From NCBI GenBank assembly GCA_903848645.1, contig CAINGU010000082.1, positions 62,001 to 126,000 on the forward strand: DNA of 64,000 nt, in the 5' to 3' direction. The position numbers and the translations under genes are program-made. Below, in pieces: positions 8,981-23,242 of the stretch; the first letter of the stretch is position 1, and each line of letters opens with the position of its first letter. Source of the DNA: an uncultured cyanobacterium. GTDB lineage: Bacteria > Cyanobacteriota > Cyanobacteriia > Cyanobacteriales > Nostocaceae. The notes beneath the pieces are model-generated. The model was not told the DNA's origin. It searched no databases and was given only the letters and a program-made list of their open reading frames with translations.

Positions 8981-9421
8981 CTATTTTTCCGAACGGGCAT
9001 AGTCGTCTTGATAGCGAATAATATCATCTTCTCCGAGATATTCGCCATTTTGGACTTCAATCAACACCAAGGGAATCACACCGGGATTTTCTAACCGATG
9101 AGTTGTACATTGGGGGACATAGGTTGATTGATTATTGCCCAATAAAATTTCTTGATCACCACAAACTACTTTAGCTGTACCTGAGACAACAATCCAGTGT
9201 TCACTGCGGTGGTGGTGCATTTGTAAACTAAGGCGATGTCCGGGCTTGACTTCAATTCGCTTAATTTTGTATCCGCGCCCTTCTTCCAAGACTGTGAAAG
9301 AACCCCAAGGACGTAATTCGCCAGCAATAACACTTTTAGAATTAATTGTTGGTTGTAAAGTAAGAGTATTATTTGGGGCAGTTTCTGATACTTTAGCCAT
9401 AGTTACCTCAGATGGAGACAT
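8981..9421 (-). CDS. Cupin, mannose-6-phosphate isomerase type II-like
   Basis: 146 residues. It is a single cupin domain resembling the isomerase half of bifunctional ManC/type II phosphomannose isomerases. The metal-site motif 1 is PGHRLSLQMHHHRSEHWIVV and motif 2 is YVPQCTTHRLENPG; GYKIKRIEV and GEYLGEDDIIRYQDDYAR are also typical of the family. It probably interconverts mannose-6-P and fructose-6-P, feeding GDP-mannose for glycans. The nucleotidyltransferase half is absent. An in-frame ATG seven codons later (9400) is an alternative start. Confidence 0.85.
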   Translation of the reverse strand: MSPSEVTMAKVSETAPNNTLTLQPTINSKSVIAGELRPWGSFTVLEEGRGYKIKRIEVKPGHRLSLQMHHHRSEHWIVVSGTAKVVCGDQEILLGNNQSTYVPQCTTHRLENPGVIPLVLIEVQNGEYLGEDDIIRYQDDYARSEK

Positions 9422-9673
9422 AACAAACCCGTTTTGTAGTTTGAACAGTTGATGGAAAAGGGGCGAAATTTAGCCACCTTGATCAAGATAGCAAAACTCA
9501 TCATTGACTGGTAAAATTTCTTGCTTAAACTAATATCTCTACACAAAGTCTTCATTAAAAAAAATATTGCTTGTTCTCAACTTCAAAATTGGGAAATCAC
9601 AAAATCTCATGAAACCGGAGTTCTTTTTCCTTCTTCTTTCTTCCCTTCTAATCCTGACGCAGTTACTCCTGCT

Positions 9674-11530
9674 TTAAGGTTTGACAGACTTGGATTCTAG
9701 AAAAATCCCAATACCGTTGTGAACACGAGCCGCAGTATTGGGGGAACGGTCAAGTAACTGACCGCCTAAATAAAGACTGGTAGAACTACCACCATCTAAA
9801 TTTAGAGCATTGATACAACCCATTGCTTGCATTAATTGTGCTTGTTCCGCCAAAGTTGGACCCCCACCTCCAGCCCGATTATGTACAGCAGCAATCATTA
9901 AATTACCTGTAGAGGTGGTACAAATACTGCTACGAACTGCTTGACCTTTCATAAAAGTGGGGTTGAATTTTTCTGCTAGTCCGTCCAAGACTATTTGCCG
10001 ATTTTGGACTAACAGGGGACCTGCACCAATAATATGGGGGTAGCGACTAAATTCAGGTGTGGTAGTGGTACTGGTAATTGAGACTTTTGTGCCAATGGGT
10101 AATTGTGGGGTCTGATTGCGGAAGGTGAGGAGATAACCATTTTGAGGAATAGGAATAGCAGTTATACCACTTTTACCGCCGGCTAACTGATTGGTTACTT
10201 GATTATTTTCGACAACCACTATAGTTTCATTATCGGCTAGGGGTGTATAAGTATTTCCCCAGGCTGGAGTATAACGAGCGATACCGCCTTGGACATAGGC
10301 AGTATTGAGGAAGAGAATGGGTAAACGCTGATTATTGTTGGTAATTAAGGTTTCTGTGAGGGTGAGCCGACCAAAATAAAATTGTCCGCTATTATTCCAA
10401 GCGATTGCTCCTCGGTTGAGAATTGGGCCGGATATCCATTGATTATCTCGCCGAATTGCCCCTAAAGGTAATTTATTATTACGGTTAAAATAACCACCAT
10501 TAACTGCGGCTACGGCTAAGTAATTTTGAGCAGTTTGGATTAAAGGAGCAGTACCAGTGAGTGTTTGCGGGTTCGTGATTATGGGTTTAATTGTTAATCC
10601 CACAGTCCGGGGGTTAATATCCAACCAAACCACAGGAAAGCTATCTGCGCCTAAATTTACTAACTGCTGTCGCCATTGTAATCCCTGCGCCCAGGCAATA
10701 CTTCTTTCTAGCAAAGCTTCAGGTTGAATATCAATAACTAAGCGATTTGGTTGGGGAATAGTGCTAACTTGTACAGACTGACCAAAGGGAACACTCAACC
10801 GGACAATTGTTTGATTATTCACTACTTCCACTTTTTGAATGATTGATGCGGGGTCTGGTGGTGTAGTAGGTTGAAAATTATAGCGTTGTAATAAAGCTGG
10901 GTCAGCAATACCATCTAAGGTGACTGTCCATTCTCGGTTGGGTGGTGTGGTAGATTTGGGGATAATCTCATCAGGATCTACTACTTTTTTGACTGGTAAC
11001 TCTTGTCGAACTTGCCAGGGTGTTGCCATATCTAAATCTAGAACAACTCTATCTCCTTTTGGTTGTTTACCCAGACGGATATTTTTGAGTTGGGAGACTG
11101 GAGTAGAAATTACCAAGGTGTTACCATTAGCCTGGATTTTCCATCCCTGTTTAAGTGCTAATTGAGTAATATCTAAATAGCGATATCCTCCGCTGAGATT
11201 GGTATTGAGAATGAGGGGATTTATTGAACCAGAAAACCACTGTACTGGTTGTTTACCAGGATTGCTACTATTGAGTAAATCTATCCCCATTAATTGCTTA
11301 ACTGCGCCATCACTGAGATAGGTTTGTATGCCTTTTGTGGTTGCTTTTGGCTGTAACCATGCTCCTGGTAAGGTGCGGCCATTGAGAATAACTTGATTAC
11401 CAGCACTAACAGCCGTTGGGGTGGGAGTTGGTAAACTAGGAATATCTTGAGCAATTGCCCCATAGGTAGCACTTAAACATAGTGCTGTTGACAATATTGG
11501 TAACACAGAATTCAGCATTTTTAGGATCAT
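9674..11530 (-). CDS. Exported phosphodiester glycosidase (NAGPA domain) protein
   Basis: About 618 residues from the ATG at 11530; an upstream TTG (11557) would add nine. The start (ILKMLNSVLPILSTALCLSA) looks like a signal peptide. The middle (about 100-290) has AMIN-like beta repeats (VRLSVPFGQSVQVSTIPQPN; RLVIDIQP). The C-terminal part (about 340-615) is a phosphodiester glycosidase (NAGPA/DUF2233) domain with AAVNGGYFNRNNKLPLGAI, IIGAGPLLVQ and ALNLDGGSSTSLYLGG. Family members remove phosphodiester-linked sugars from glycans, so a role in cell-wall or exopolysaccharide turnover is likely. The AMIN-like region suggests binding to the cell wall. It stands alone on the minus strand. Confidence 0.85.
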   Translation of the reverse strand: MILKMLNSVLPILSTALCLSATYGAIAQDIPSLPTPTPTAVSAGNQVILNGRTLPGAWLQPKATTKGIQTYLSDGAVKQLMGIDLLNSSNPGKQPVQWFSGSINPLILNTNLSGGYRYLDITQLALKQGWKIQANGNTLVISTPVSQLKNIRLGKQPKGDRVVLDLDMATPWQVRQELPVKKVVDPDEIIPKSTTPPNREWTVTLDGIADPALLQRYNFQPTTPPDPASIIQKVEVVNNQTIVRLSVPFGQSVQVSTIPQPNRLVIDIQPEALLERSIAWAQGLQWRQQLVNLGADSFPVVWLDINPRTVGLTIKPIITNPQTLTGTAPLIQTAQNYLAVAAVNGGYFNRNNKLPLGAIRRDNQWISGPILNRGAIAWNNSGQFYFGRLTLTETLITNNNQRLPILFLNTAYVQGGIARYTPAWGNTYTPLADNETIVVVENNQVTNQLAGGKSGITAIPIPQNGYLLTFRNQTPQLPIGTKVSITSTTTTPEFSRYPHIIGAGPLLVQNRQIVLDGLAEKFNPTFMKGQAVRSSICTTSTGNLMIAAVHNRAGGGGPTLAEQAQLMQAMGCINALNLDGGSSTSLYLGGQLLDRSPNTAARVHNGIGIFLESKSVKP

Positions 11531-12149
11531 GGACTCAGTATTTGAGAAAGTTATCAATCAAAACCCAGCCTAACGAAAATTTATAGGGAAATTTAAAAAA
11601 TAATTACCTTTTTTAGGAATAATCGTGATAATATGTATATTGGGTTTTTGTCTCTTCTCAAGAGTAGTAAACAATAATCATGCTAAAAATACTAGCGGCA
11701 ACTGTTTTAAATAATACAAGCCGTTTGTCAACTATCATGATAGTATTAGAGACTAAAACCGAAATTCACACAATCAATCTCTAAAATTTGGGATTTTTAG
11801 ATGAGGAATCTCAATCTAAAGTCTAAAGTTTATTTGGTAGCTAATGAATAAGCAGCCAAAATATAGGCAAAAACAGATATATTTTAGGAATTGTCAAATG
11901 GGCATATAGTAAAAATACGCTGATTTTCTGGCCGCGTTAGAAAAATTGTGGCTTTTGGGACAGTGCAGTAAACAAATAGCATAAAAATAGGCATTGATTA
12001 CACACTTTTGGCTAACTGTCAAGAAGACAGCTAAAATTGTTATCCCTAAATTTTGGTAATTATGTATTTTTATCCAGTGCCAATAACTGAGAAAATTTCC
12101 CTCTAGCAGTAATAACAATATCTGTACCTCAACATTTCAGGAATAGAGT
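11531..12149. other. Divergent spacer upstream of glutamate synthase
   Basis: About 600 bp, AT-rich, between the divergent phosphodiester glycosidase and glutamate synthase genes. It must hold both promoters. I searched for an NtcA box (GTA-N8-TAC) and found no convincing one. A minus-strand open frame at 11894-12118 has no recognisable features. Confidence 0.5.
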
Positions 12150-16853
<4,704 letters not shown>

Positions 16854-16855
16854 TT

Positions 16856-17050
16856 TGTCAGAATCAGGATTTACAGGATTTAATTAATTACTTTGTCAGA
16901 ATCAGGATTTACAGGATTTCAAGATTTGCAGGATTTAATTAATTACTTTATCTGAATTTATCCTGTTAATCCTTTAATCCTGGTTATCCTGATTCAGACA
17001 TTTCTCTTATCTGTATTTATCCTTTCATCCTGGGTATCCTGATTCTGACA
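16856..17050. repeat. Nested inverted/direct repeat cluster between convergent genes
   Basis: The outer arms TGTCAGAATCAGGAT (16856-16870) and its exact reverse complement (17036-17050) enclose a second direct copy (from 16894) and a second inverted copy (about 16987-17001, one mismatch). The unit CAGGATTTAATTAATTACTT also repeats inside. It could fold into alternative long hairpins and probably ends transcription from both sides. Confidence 0.8.
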
Positions 17051-17057
17051 TTTTTCT

Positions 17058-17990
17058 TTAAGGTTTTTGAGGTTTTTGAGATTTCGATTTATTTTGAGCA
17101 ACTACCTGTGGATATTGATCTTGCATTTCTAAAAGTTCGGGAACAGTGACAAATTCATAACCCTGTTTACGAAACTTACTAATAACTTCTGGTAAAGCTT
17201 TGACAGTATGAGAGCGATCACCTCCACCATCGTGCATTAACACAATTCCACCTGGTTTAGCTTCCCTAAATATATTATTCATTAACCGAGGCACAGCCGG
17301 ACGAGAATAGTCCATGGAATCAGCAGACCACATAATGATGGCATATTTATTACTTTTAGCATAAGCTGCCACCCCATTACTCATAATCCCCCCTGGTGGA
17401 CGGAATAGGCTTGTTTTCACTCCTGTAGTTTGATAAATGATGTCTCCTGTATTAGCAACTTCGTAAGCGGCTGCTTGGGCATTCATGTGATGATACCAGT
17501 GATGCCAAGTATGGTTGGCAATAATATGACCTTCTGCAACTACCCGCTTACTTAAATCAGGATAATTCTTGACATTTTGGCCAACAACGAAAAATGTACC
17601 TTTGATATTATTCTTTTTGAGAATATCTAATACTTTTGCTGTACTACTAGGCCAAGGTCCATCATCAAAGGTTAAAGCAATAACTTTTTTGTTTGAGGGA
17701 AGTTTAGCTTCGCTAATCACAATCCCTTGAAACTTAGTTGGTACATCAGTAGCAAAGCCTTTTGCCTGTGCTTCTTGTTGCCAACTAGTGAGCATTTCCG
17801 TTTTAAATTCCTCTAACCGCTGCTGAGTTCGGACATTAGCCGCAGTATCCTTAACAGTGACGCTTTTAGTTTGAGCATCAGATGTGTTAGTTTTGAACAG
17901 GATCATGAGAGAAATGCTTAAAGTACCAGTTAGTCCCAGTATGGCAATTAGTATTCTCTGTGTCCACAAAAATGACTTATTATCTTCCAC
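17058..17990 (-). CDS. Membrane-anchored polysaccharide deacetylase (NodB domain)
   Basis: 310 residues. One N-terminal membrane segment (about 12-32, ILIAILGLTGTLSISLMILF) anchors a CE4/NodB-fold deacetylase in the periplasm. Catalytic motifs: ALTFDDGPWP (motif 1, metal-binding Asp), NHTWHHWYHH (motif 2), FRPPGG (motif 3), and LMHDGGG (motif 5 His). Family members de-N-acetylate peptidoglycan, chitin oligomers or exopolysaccharide. The start is GTG, supported by an AAGGAG ribosome-binding site 8 bases upstream on the minus strand. The substrate cannot be told from sequence. Confidence 0.9.
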   Translation of the reverse strand: MEDNKSFLWTQRILIAILGLTGTLSISLMILFKTNTSDAQTKSVTVKDTAANVRTQQRLEEFKTEMLTSWQQEAQAKGFATDVPTKFQGIVISEAKLPSNKKVIALTFDDGPWPSSTAKVLDILKKNNIKGTFFVVGQNVKNYPDLSKRVVAEGHIIANHTWHHWYHHMNAQAAAYEVANTGDIIYQTTGVKTSLFRPPGGIMSNGVAAYAKSNKYAIIMWSADSMDYSRPAVPRLMNNIFREAKPGGIVLMHDGGGDRSHTVKALPEVISKFRKQGYEFVTVPELLEMQDQYPQVVAQNKSKSQKPQKP

Positions 17991-18679
17991 AACTTATCTC
18001 CTTCAAGGGGTGAGCAATCAATGATGGCAGTGATGGCTCTGAGGGTAGGTTATAACACATTTTTCTATATATTAAAATTCTCAGCTATTGATTAACAATC
18101 ATGAAAATTAAAATACATATTTACATAAATTGCACAATCTCATAGATATATAATCAGAAACTAAGTATATATCTAATCATTATGACTGTGAACTATCACT
18201 GGCATAGATACTAATGTATAGTTTACTGCTTTTATTCATAGGTTACTCTTAAAGAAAAAGTTAAATTTTTCTGAATGCCATGAACTGGTTAGACGATAAT
18301 GAAATGAATATAGTTTCTCACTGATAAATGATCGTTAGTAGTTACGATGACTACCAGAGGACTTTTATTTTACTTTTGAAAACAAACTCAGTACACATAT
18401 TCGTGCCTTATTTCTCTTCTTTTCTGTTTCCTCCCTAGGTAAATAAATATGACTACACCTCCCGCAAGGGATACATAAATCAAATATTATTCCTATATTC
18501 TAAACTTGATTAGAGATATTTTTGCTTTAAATTTCCCTATTTTCATGAAAAAATTCCAGATTGGATAGAAGGAAATAAAACCTCACAAAGTTTCAGAAAT
18601 ATTGGCATCAATCAGAAAAATTGTAGAGAGCATCTTCCGGTAATATGGATAATTACGAATTATTGTTAATAAGTGGCTT
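17991..18679. other. Gene-free stretch upstream of a small hypothetical gene
   Basis: About 690 bp of very AT-rich sequence between divergent genes. I see no RNA gene, no clear palindrome family member and no credible coding frame. Confidence 0.5.
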
Positions 18680-19027
18680 ATGTCTTCTGTACCTCTAACA
18701 CTAAATCTGACAGAAGGTTCTGTTTCTGTCAGTTTTTCACCCCAAGCAGCGCAAGAATTAAAAGCAGCAATAGATGAATTAATGAAAAGTCTCAAAGTTG
18801 TTGCTAGTAAAAGTCCAGGTACAGGTAAAGTCAATCCCCAACCCTCGTTAGAGTATCGTTACACTGGGGATGTATTTATAGAAATATTCTGTAATCCTAA
18901 TATCTGGCCTACTCCTTTTGCGGCTAAAGTTTTGTTAACAATTCGCAATATGGGGATTCGGTTGACGACAGAAGCGGAACTTACTCGCGTTATTGAGGAT
19001 GTTAATCAGTATTTAGAGCAGTTTTAA
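18680..19027 (+). CDS. Small conserved-looking hypothetical protein
   Basis: 115 residues, not recognised. The N-terminal half has alternating beta-type residues (VPLTLNLTEGSVSVSFS) followed by a helix rich in Ala/Lys (AAQELKAAIDELMKSLKVVA). The C-terminal half reads as a compact domain (YTGDVFIEIFCNP; LTTEAELTRVIEDVNQYLEQ). There are no membrane segments and no known catalytic motif. Composition and codon use look like a real gene. It ends just before two tandem palindromic repeats. Confidence 0.6.
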   Translation: MSSVPLTLNLTEGSVSVSFSPQAAQELKAAIDELMKSLKVVASKSPGTGKVNPQPSLEYRYTGDVFIEIFCNPNIWPTPFAAKVLLTIRNMGIRLTTEAELTRVIEDVNQYLEQF

Positions 19028-19033
19028 ATTATC

Positions 19034-19223
19034 GTCTAAACTATGATTTTTGTGATTTTGATGATTTTTATGATCAATCCCTCATCTTCATCAAAATAAT
19101 CCTACAAATCATAGTTTGGACTTTTTTAAATTAACGTCTAAACTATGATTTTTGTGATTTTGATGATTTTTATGATGAATCCCTCATTTTCATCAAAATA
19201 ATCCTACAAATCATAGTTTGGAC
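19034..19223. repeat. Two tandem 88-bp palindromic repeats
   Basis: Unit 1 is 19034-19121 and unit 2 is 19136-19223, separated by 14 bp and nearly identical. Each unit begins GTCTAAACTATGATTT and ends AAATCATAGTTTGGAC, so each is itself an imperfect palindrome, with TGAT/ATCA-rich interiors. They directly precede the remaining part of a broken Uma2-family gene. Confidence 0.9.
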
Positions 19224-19231
19224 GTTTACAC

Positions 19232-19540
19232 ATGATTGGTAAAGAAAAAATTGATTTAAATATTGATCCTCCTCCTGATTTAGTCATAGAAATTGATGTT
19301 ACTTCCAAAACACAATTAGATGCTTATTTAGCTTTAGCAGTTCCCGAAGTATGGCGATATGAAAATGATAAATTACAGATTAATCTTTGGCAAGATGGTA
19401 AATATATATAATCAAAAATTAGTCCTAATTTTCCTAATTTACCAATTGCAGAAATAATTCCCCAGTTTGTTGAAAAAAGTCGAATTCTTGGGAGAAGTCC
19501 TACTTGGAGGAAGTTTCGACAGTGGGTAAAACAGCAATAA
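19232..19540 (+). pseudogene. Uma2-family (DUF820) nuclease-like gene remnant
   Basis: A reading frame from ATG at 19232 gives PPPDLVIEIDVTSKTQLDAY and VPEVWRYENDKLQI, the C-terminal half of a Uma2/DUF820 protein (PD-(D/E)XK-like fold; EID and the later acidic/aromatic motif). A TAA at 19409-19411 interrupts it. The same frame continues for 42 more codons (LPIAEIIPQFVEKSRILG to the stop at 19538), which fits the normal family C-terminus. The N-terminal half is missing; the 88-bp tandem repeats occupy that place. So it is truncated at the 5' end and carries a nonsense codon. Confidence 0.75.
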
Positions 19541-19548
19541 CAAAGACT

Positions 19549-19613
19549 AGATCCCCGACTTCTGAAATTAGTTCATAATTTATTCATATCATGAAAGAAG
19601 AAGTCGGGGATCT
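19549..19613. repeat. Dispersed palindrome, copy 4 (long-loop form)
   Basis: Arms AGATCCCCGACTTCT (19549-19563) and its exact reverse complement (19599-19613) enclose a 35-base AT-rich loop, like the copy at 356-421. Confidence 0.9.
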
Positions 19614-19765
19614 GAATAAATCTGGTTTACGACTCAACAACTATTAATCATTATAACAGTTTTAAACTAAGTGATAGGCAAGAATTTTCCAAGTTACCAA
19701 TCACCAATCACCAAACTTAGTTAAAATAATCAACTAACCCCAAAACAGAAATAAGCCGAAAACTC

Positions 19766-20992
19766 ATGGCAGATCAAATGCAGTGGACAAATGCCCTATC
19801 AACCCGTCCTTCCTTAGAAGCGGCTATTACAGATGTCGTAGAACAAGCAATGGCATCTTTAACAGCACCAGCGGATTTAGGGCTGGTATTCATTTCTTCT
19901 GCCTTTATGAGTGAGTATTCCCGACTTTTGCCTTTATTGGCGGAAAAACTGGCTGTACCTGTATTGATTGGTTGTAGTGCTGGGGGTGTAATTGGCAGAA
20001 AACAGGCAGGAGAAACCGAAGAAATAGAAGCAGAACCCGCCCTGAGTCTGACTTTAGCCCATCTTCCCGGTGTCGAAATCCGACCTTTTCATATTGTCGC
20101 CGAAGAATTGCCAGATTCCGATAGTTCCCCCACCGCTTGGGTTGATTTGCTAGGTGTGCCACCTTCAGTAGTGCCTCAATTTATTCTCTTGTCTAGTCCC
20201 TTTGCTTCAGGAACGAATGATTTGTTGCAGGGGTTAGATTTTGCCTATCCAGGTTCGGTGGTGGTAGGAGGACAGGCCAGCAGTGGCTTTATGAATGGTC
20301 GCGTCGGCTTATTTTGTAATGATAAATTGTATCGGGAAGGTACAGTAGGCATAGCTTTAAGTGGCAATATCGTCTTAGATACCATTGTTGCCCAAGGATG
20401 TCGTCCCATTGGTGAACCGTTACAAGTCACTAAAGCGGAACGGAATATTATTGTTGAGTTAGATGAAAAAGTACCTTTGGTGGTATTGCGAAATTTAATT
20501 AGTAGTTTAAGTGAAGAAGAACGAACATTAGCACAACATTCTTTATTTGTAGGTTTAGCAATGGACGAATTCAGGCTAAATCTAAATTCGGGGGATTTTT
20601 TAATTCGCAATATTTTAGGAGTAGATCCTAATGCTGGGGCGATCGCAATTGGCGATCGCATTCGTGCCGGTCAAAGGTTACAATTTCATCTGCGGGATGC
20701 CGAAGCATCAGCGGAAGATTTGGAAATTTTACTGCAAGAATATCAAAGTCAAAATGCCAGCGAACCCTCTCCCGTAGGCGCTTTAATGTTCACCTGTTTA
20801 GGACGAGGAACAGGACTTTATGGCAAACCTAATTTTGATTCTCAATTATTTAGCCGTTACGTCCACGACATACCAATGGGTGGTTTTTTCTGCGGTGGTG
20901 AAATCGGTCCAGTCAGCGGTAGAACTTTCTTACATGGTTATACTTCTGTATTTGCCATTTGTCGTTCTTTAATCAGCAGCCTGGGCGATTAG
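19766..20992 (+). CDS. FIST N/FIST C sensory domain protein
   Basis: 408 residues with a FIST N domain (about 30-220; VLIGCSAGGVIGRKQAGE, VVVGGQASSGFMNGRVGLFC) followed by FIST C (about 225-395; VGALMFTCLGRGTGLYGKPN, FFCGGEIGPVSGRTFLHGYT). FIST domains are predicted to bind small ligands, probably amino acids, and usually feed signalling. There is no output domain here, so it may work with a separate partner. The start is ATG. The stop codon lies inside the left arm of a palindromic element (20984-21139), so the last two residues come from the repeat. Confidence 0.9.
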   Translation: MADQMQWTNALSTRPSLEAAITDVVEQAMASLTAPADLGLVFISSAFMSEYSRLLPLLAEKLAVPVLIGCSAGGVIGRKQAGETEEIEAEPALSLTLAHLPGVEIRPFHIVAEELPDSDSSPTAWVDLLGVPPSVVPQFILLSSPFASGTNDLLQGLDFAYPGSVVVGGQASSGFMNGRVGLFCNDKLYREGTVGIALSGNIVLDTIVAQGCRPIGEPLQVTKAERNIIVELDEKVPLVVLRNLISSLSEEERTLAQHSLFVGLAMDEFRLNLNSGDFLIRNILGVDPNAGAIAIGDRIRAGQRLQFHLRDAEASAEDLEILLQEYQSQNASEPSPVGALMFTCLGRGTGLYGKPNFDSQLFSRYVHDIPMGGFFCGGEIGPVSGRTFLHGYTSVFAICRSLISSLGD

Positions 20993-21139
20993 AAATCGCG
21001 GCTATATAGGCAAAACCCACCTATTCCTTCGGAACGCTACGCGAACGTGGGTTAAATTACTTTCTTTGGTTGAAAATCTCAATTTTCTTTTAGTCCACGC
21101 AGGTGGACTTTGTTTGTTTAGTAGCGATTTCTAATCGCC
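20984..21139. repeat. 156-bp MITE-like element with 16-bp perfect terminal inverted repeats
   Basis: Left end GGCGATTAGAAATCGC (20984-20999), right end GCGATTTCTAATCGCC (21124-21139), exact reverse complements. Inside are two smaller hairpins (AACCCAC...GTGGGTT and TCCACGCAGGTGGA). It has no coding capacity. The left end supplies the stop codon of the FIST gene. Confidence 0.85.
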
Positions 21140-21197
21140 ATAAACTTTTAAAGCATCTTGTAAAATCCTGATTCAGACAATTTCCCATTCAGACAAT

Positions 21198-22298
21198 TTA
21201 CCGTATCAATAACGTACTATGATTATCAATTAAAGCCGGATTCCCATCATTAACTGCGCTATATTCTTCAATGTAACGACGGACATGAATAGGGAAATGT
21301 GGATAGTCTAACATAGCATCACCATCAGCAATTGTCGCCCAAAAGTCCCGTAAACCAGGGGCTAGGGTTTGTGCCTGTGCTAATGGTAGACTTAAAGGTG
21401 GTAAAGTCAATAATTTGAGGACAAAGGGATAAGAGCGATCGCCCATCCATTGCCGTGATAATGTTTGTAAGTTGGGAAAATCTGGAACTGATTCCACACG
21501 ATGAGAAACAACCTGTAAAGATTCATTACCCAATTCATCGCAGTTAAATTCTAATACCCGATAAGGATGAGGATAGCTAACTAAAGAACCAGTCGTAATA
21601 TCATATATTCCTTCTGCATAAGCAATATCTTGAACGTGCAAATGTCCTGTAAATACTAATTTAACTCCATATCTTTGTAATAATGTCCGCAGTTCTGGAG
21701 CATTTTCCAGCATATAACGATTTGCCATCGGATGACTTGATTGATTTGGTAAATGTTCAACCACATTGTGATGGATCATTACTAAAACTAATTCATCTTT
21801 AATGCTTGCTAATTCCCTTTCTAACCACTGGAATTGTTGACTATCTAACCGTCCTATTTGCTCACCTTGATCATTAAATGAGTTAGAATTAAGACCGATT
21901 AACCTAACTCCTGGGAATATCTGCCGATTGTAATAATGTTGTTGAGGATTTTCATAACCAAATTTTTGATAAAAATAGGGAAAATCTGCAAACGCAATTG
22001 ATTGTTTATTGGCCGTTAAAACAGGGACATCATGATTACCAGGAATCACATAAGATGGAAAAGGTAACTCAGATAACCTGTTTTGTAACCAATTGTGATT
22101 TGCTGGTTCACCATGTTGGGTTAAGTCTCCAGGGATCAAGATAAAATCTAAATCTAACTGTGTTAAATGTGCTAATACACTATCAAAAGCTGGAATACTC
22201 ACTTCCACCAAATGAAAGCGACTAGGATGATCCCAGATGGTTTCAGGAAGCGCAATATGTAAGTCGCTAACTATAGCAAAACGAAAATTGAGTTTCAT
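21198..22298 (-). CDS. Calcineurin-like metallophosphoesterase
   Basis: 366 residues. Metallophosphoesterase motifs are in order: SDLHI (about 10-14), GDLTQHGEP, GNHDVPV, and the C-terminal histidines in MIHHNVVEH and VFTGHLHVQDI. These bind two metal ions and hydrolyse phosphate esters. The layout is like Icc/CpdA-type cyclic-nucleotide phosphodiesterases, but a specific substrate cannot be assigned. The last 100 residues are a C-terminal extension of unknown role. The divergent neighbour trmB starts 149 bp away. Confidence 0.9.
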   Translation of the reverse strand: MKLNFRFAIVSDLHIALPETIWDHPSRFHLVEVSIPAFDSVLAHLTQLDLDFILIPGDLTQHGEPANHNWLQNRLSELPFPSYVIPGNHDVPVLTANKQSIAFADFPYFYQKFGYENPQQHYYNRQIFPGVRLIGLNSNSFNDQGEQIGRLDSQQFQWLERELASIKDELVLVMIHHNVVEHLPNQSSHPMANRYMLENAPELRTLLQRYGVKLVFTGHLHVQDIAYAEGIYDITTGSLVSYPHPYRVLEFNCDELGNESLQVVSHRVESVPDFPNLQTLSRQWMGDRSYPFVLKLLTLPPLSLPLAQAQTLAPGLRDFWATIADGDAMLDYPHFPIHVRRYIEEYSAVNDGNPALIDNHSTLLIR

Positions 22299-22446
22299 TG
22301 ATTTTATGAAAATGTTAAAAATGAAATTGCAAAAATTCTTATTCTCAAAGTATAACGCTCACTGTGTATACCTGTGTAGGGATATTTAGACTTAACAATA
22401 TTTGTATACATTTATTTAGAATTGTTGTTTTTTAGGAGCGTAAATT

Positions 22447-23097
22447 TTGTCACCTGTTCGAGTTCGTCAGCACGTTAACCCCCTTGCGAGTAAGTTCCAA
22501 ACCCCCACCGCTTCTCCAGAATGGGAAAAGATTTATATCCAACAAAACCTACCTCTACATTTAGATATCGGTTGTGCTAGAGGTAGATTTGTCCTGAAAA
22601 TGGCACAAGTAGAACCAAATTGGAATTTTTTAGGTTTAGAAATTCGAGAACCGCTAGTAGTCGAAGCAAATAGAATCCGCGACGAAATGGGATTAACAAA
22701 TTTGCATTATCTGTTTGCAAATGTGAATAATTCCCTAGTTTCCTTATTATCAACTTTACCTGTAGGAAGCTTACAAAAAGTTACAATTCAATTTCCCGAT
22801 CCTTGGTTTAAAAATCGTCATGCAAAACGTCGGGTAGTACAACCCGAATTAGTCACAGAATTAGCGAATTATTTAACCCCTGGTGGTGTTGTTTTCCTGC
22901 AATCTGATATAGAATTTGTGGCAGTGGAAATGTGCGATCGCTTTCATGAACATCCTGCATTTGAGAAGCTGGGAACAACAACATGGTTAGCCGAAAACCC
23001 CCTTCCAGTTCCCACAGAACGGGAAATAGCCACTCAAAACAAAGGTGAACCAGTTTATCGAGCTTTATTTAGAAAACGGATGATCATTAATTCATAA
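22447..23097 (+). CDS. trmB: tRNA (guanine46-N7)-methyltransferase
   Basis: 216 residues, normal length. It uses SAM to make m7G46 in the variable loop of tRNAs. Motifs: [17 protein letters not shown] (SAM-binding) and [20 protein letters not shown] (the family's catalytic signature), with [20 protein letters not shown] at the C-terminus. The start codon is TTG at 22447, backed by AGGAG at 22434-22438 with an 8-base spacer; no better ATG exists. Confidence 0.96.
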   Translation: MSPVRVRQHVNPLASKFQTPTASPEWEKIYIQQNLPLHLDIGCARGRFVLKMAQVEPNWNFLGLEIREPLVVEANRIRDEMGLTNLHYLFANVNNSLVSLLSTLPVGSLQKVTIQFPDPWFKNRHAKRRVVQPELVTELANYLTPGGVVFLQSDIEFVAVEMCDRFHEHPAFEKLGTTTWLAENPLPVPTEREIATQNKGEPVYRALFRKRMIINS

Positions 23098-23242
23098 ATT
23101 CCCGAAATTAAGTTAGGTATTTTGCTGTTAATACACTTTAAACTACCTGAAGATAGATATGCTTTTATCTCTTCAGATAGTGTTAATAGCAAAAATATTT
23201 CGCCATATTGAATATAAGTGTTGCATGAGATTTATATTCAAT

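Noticed and set aside
11894-12118. Minus-strand 74-codon open frame upstream of gltS
   Set aside because: Composition is Tyr/Ile-rich noise from AT-rich DNA; no start signal and no homology that I recognise.
11531-12149. NtcA site upstream of glutamate synthase
   Set aside because: No GTA-N8-TAC with a suitably placed -10 was found.
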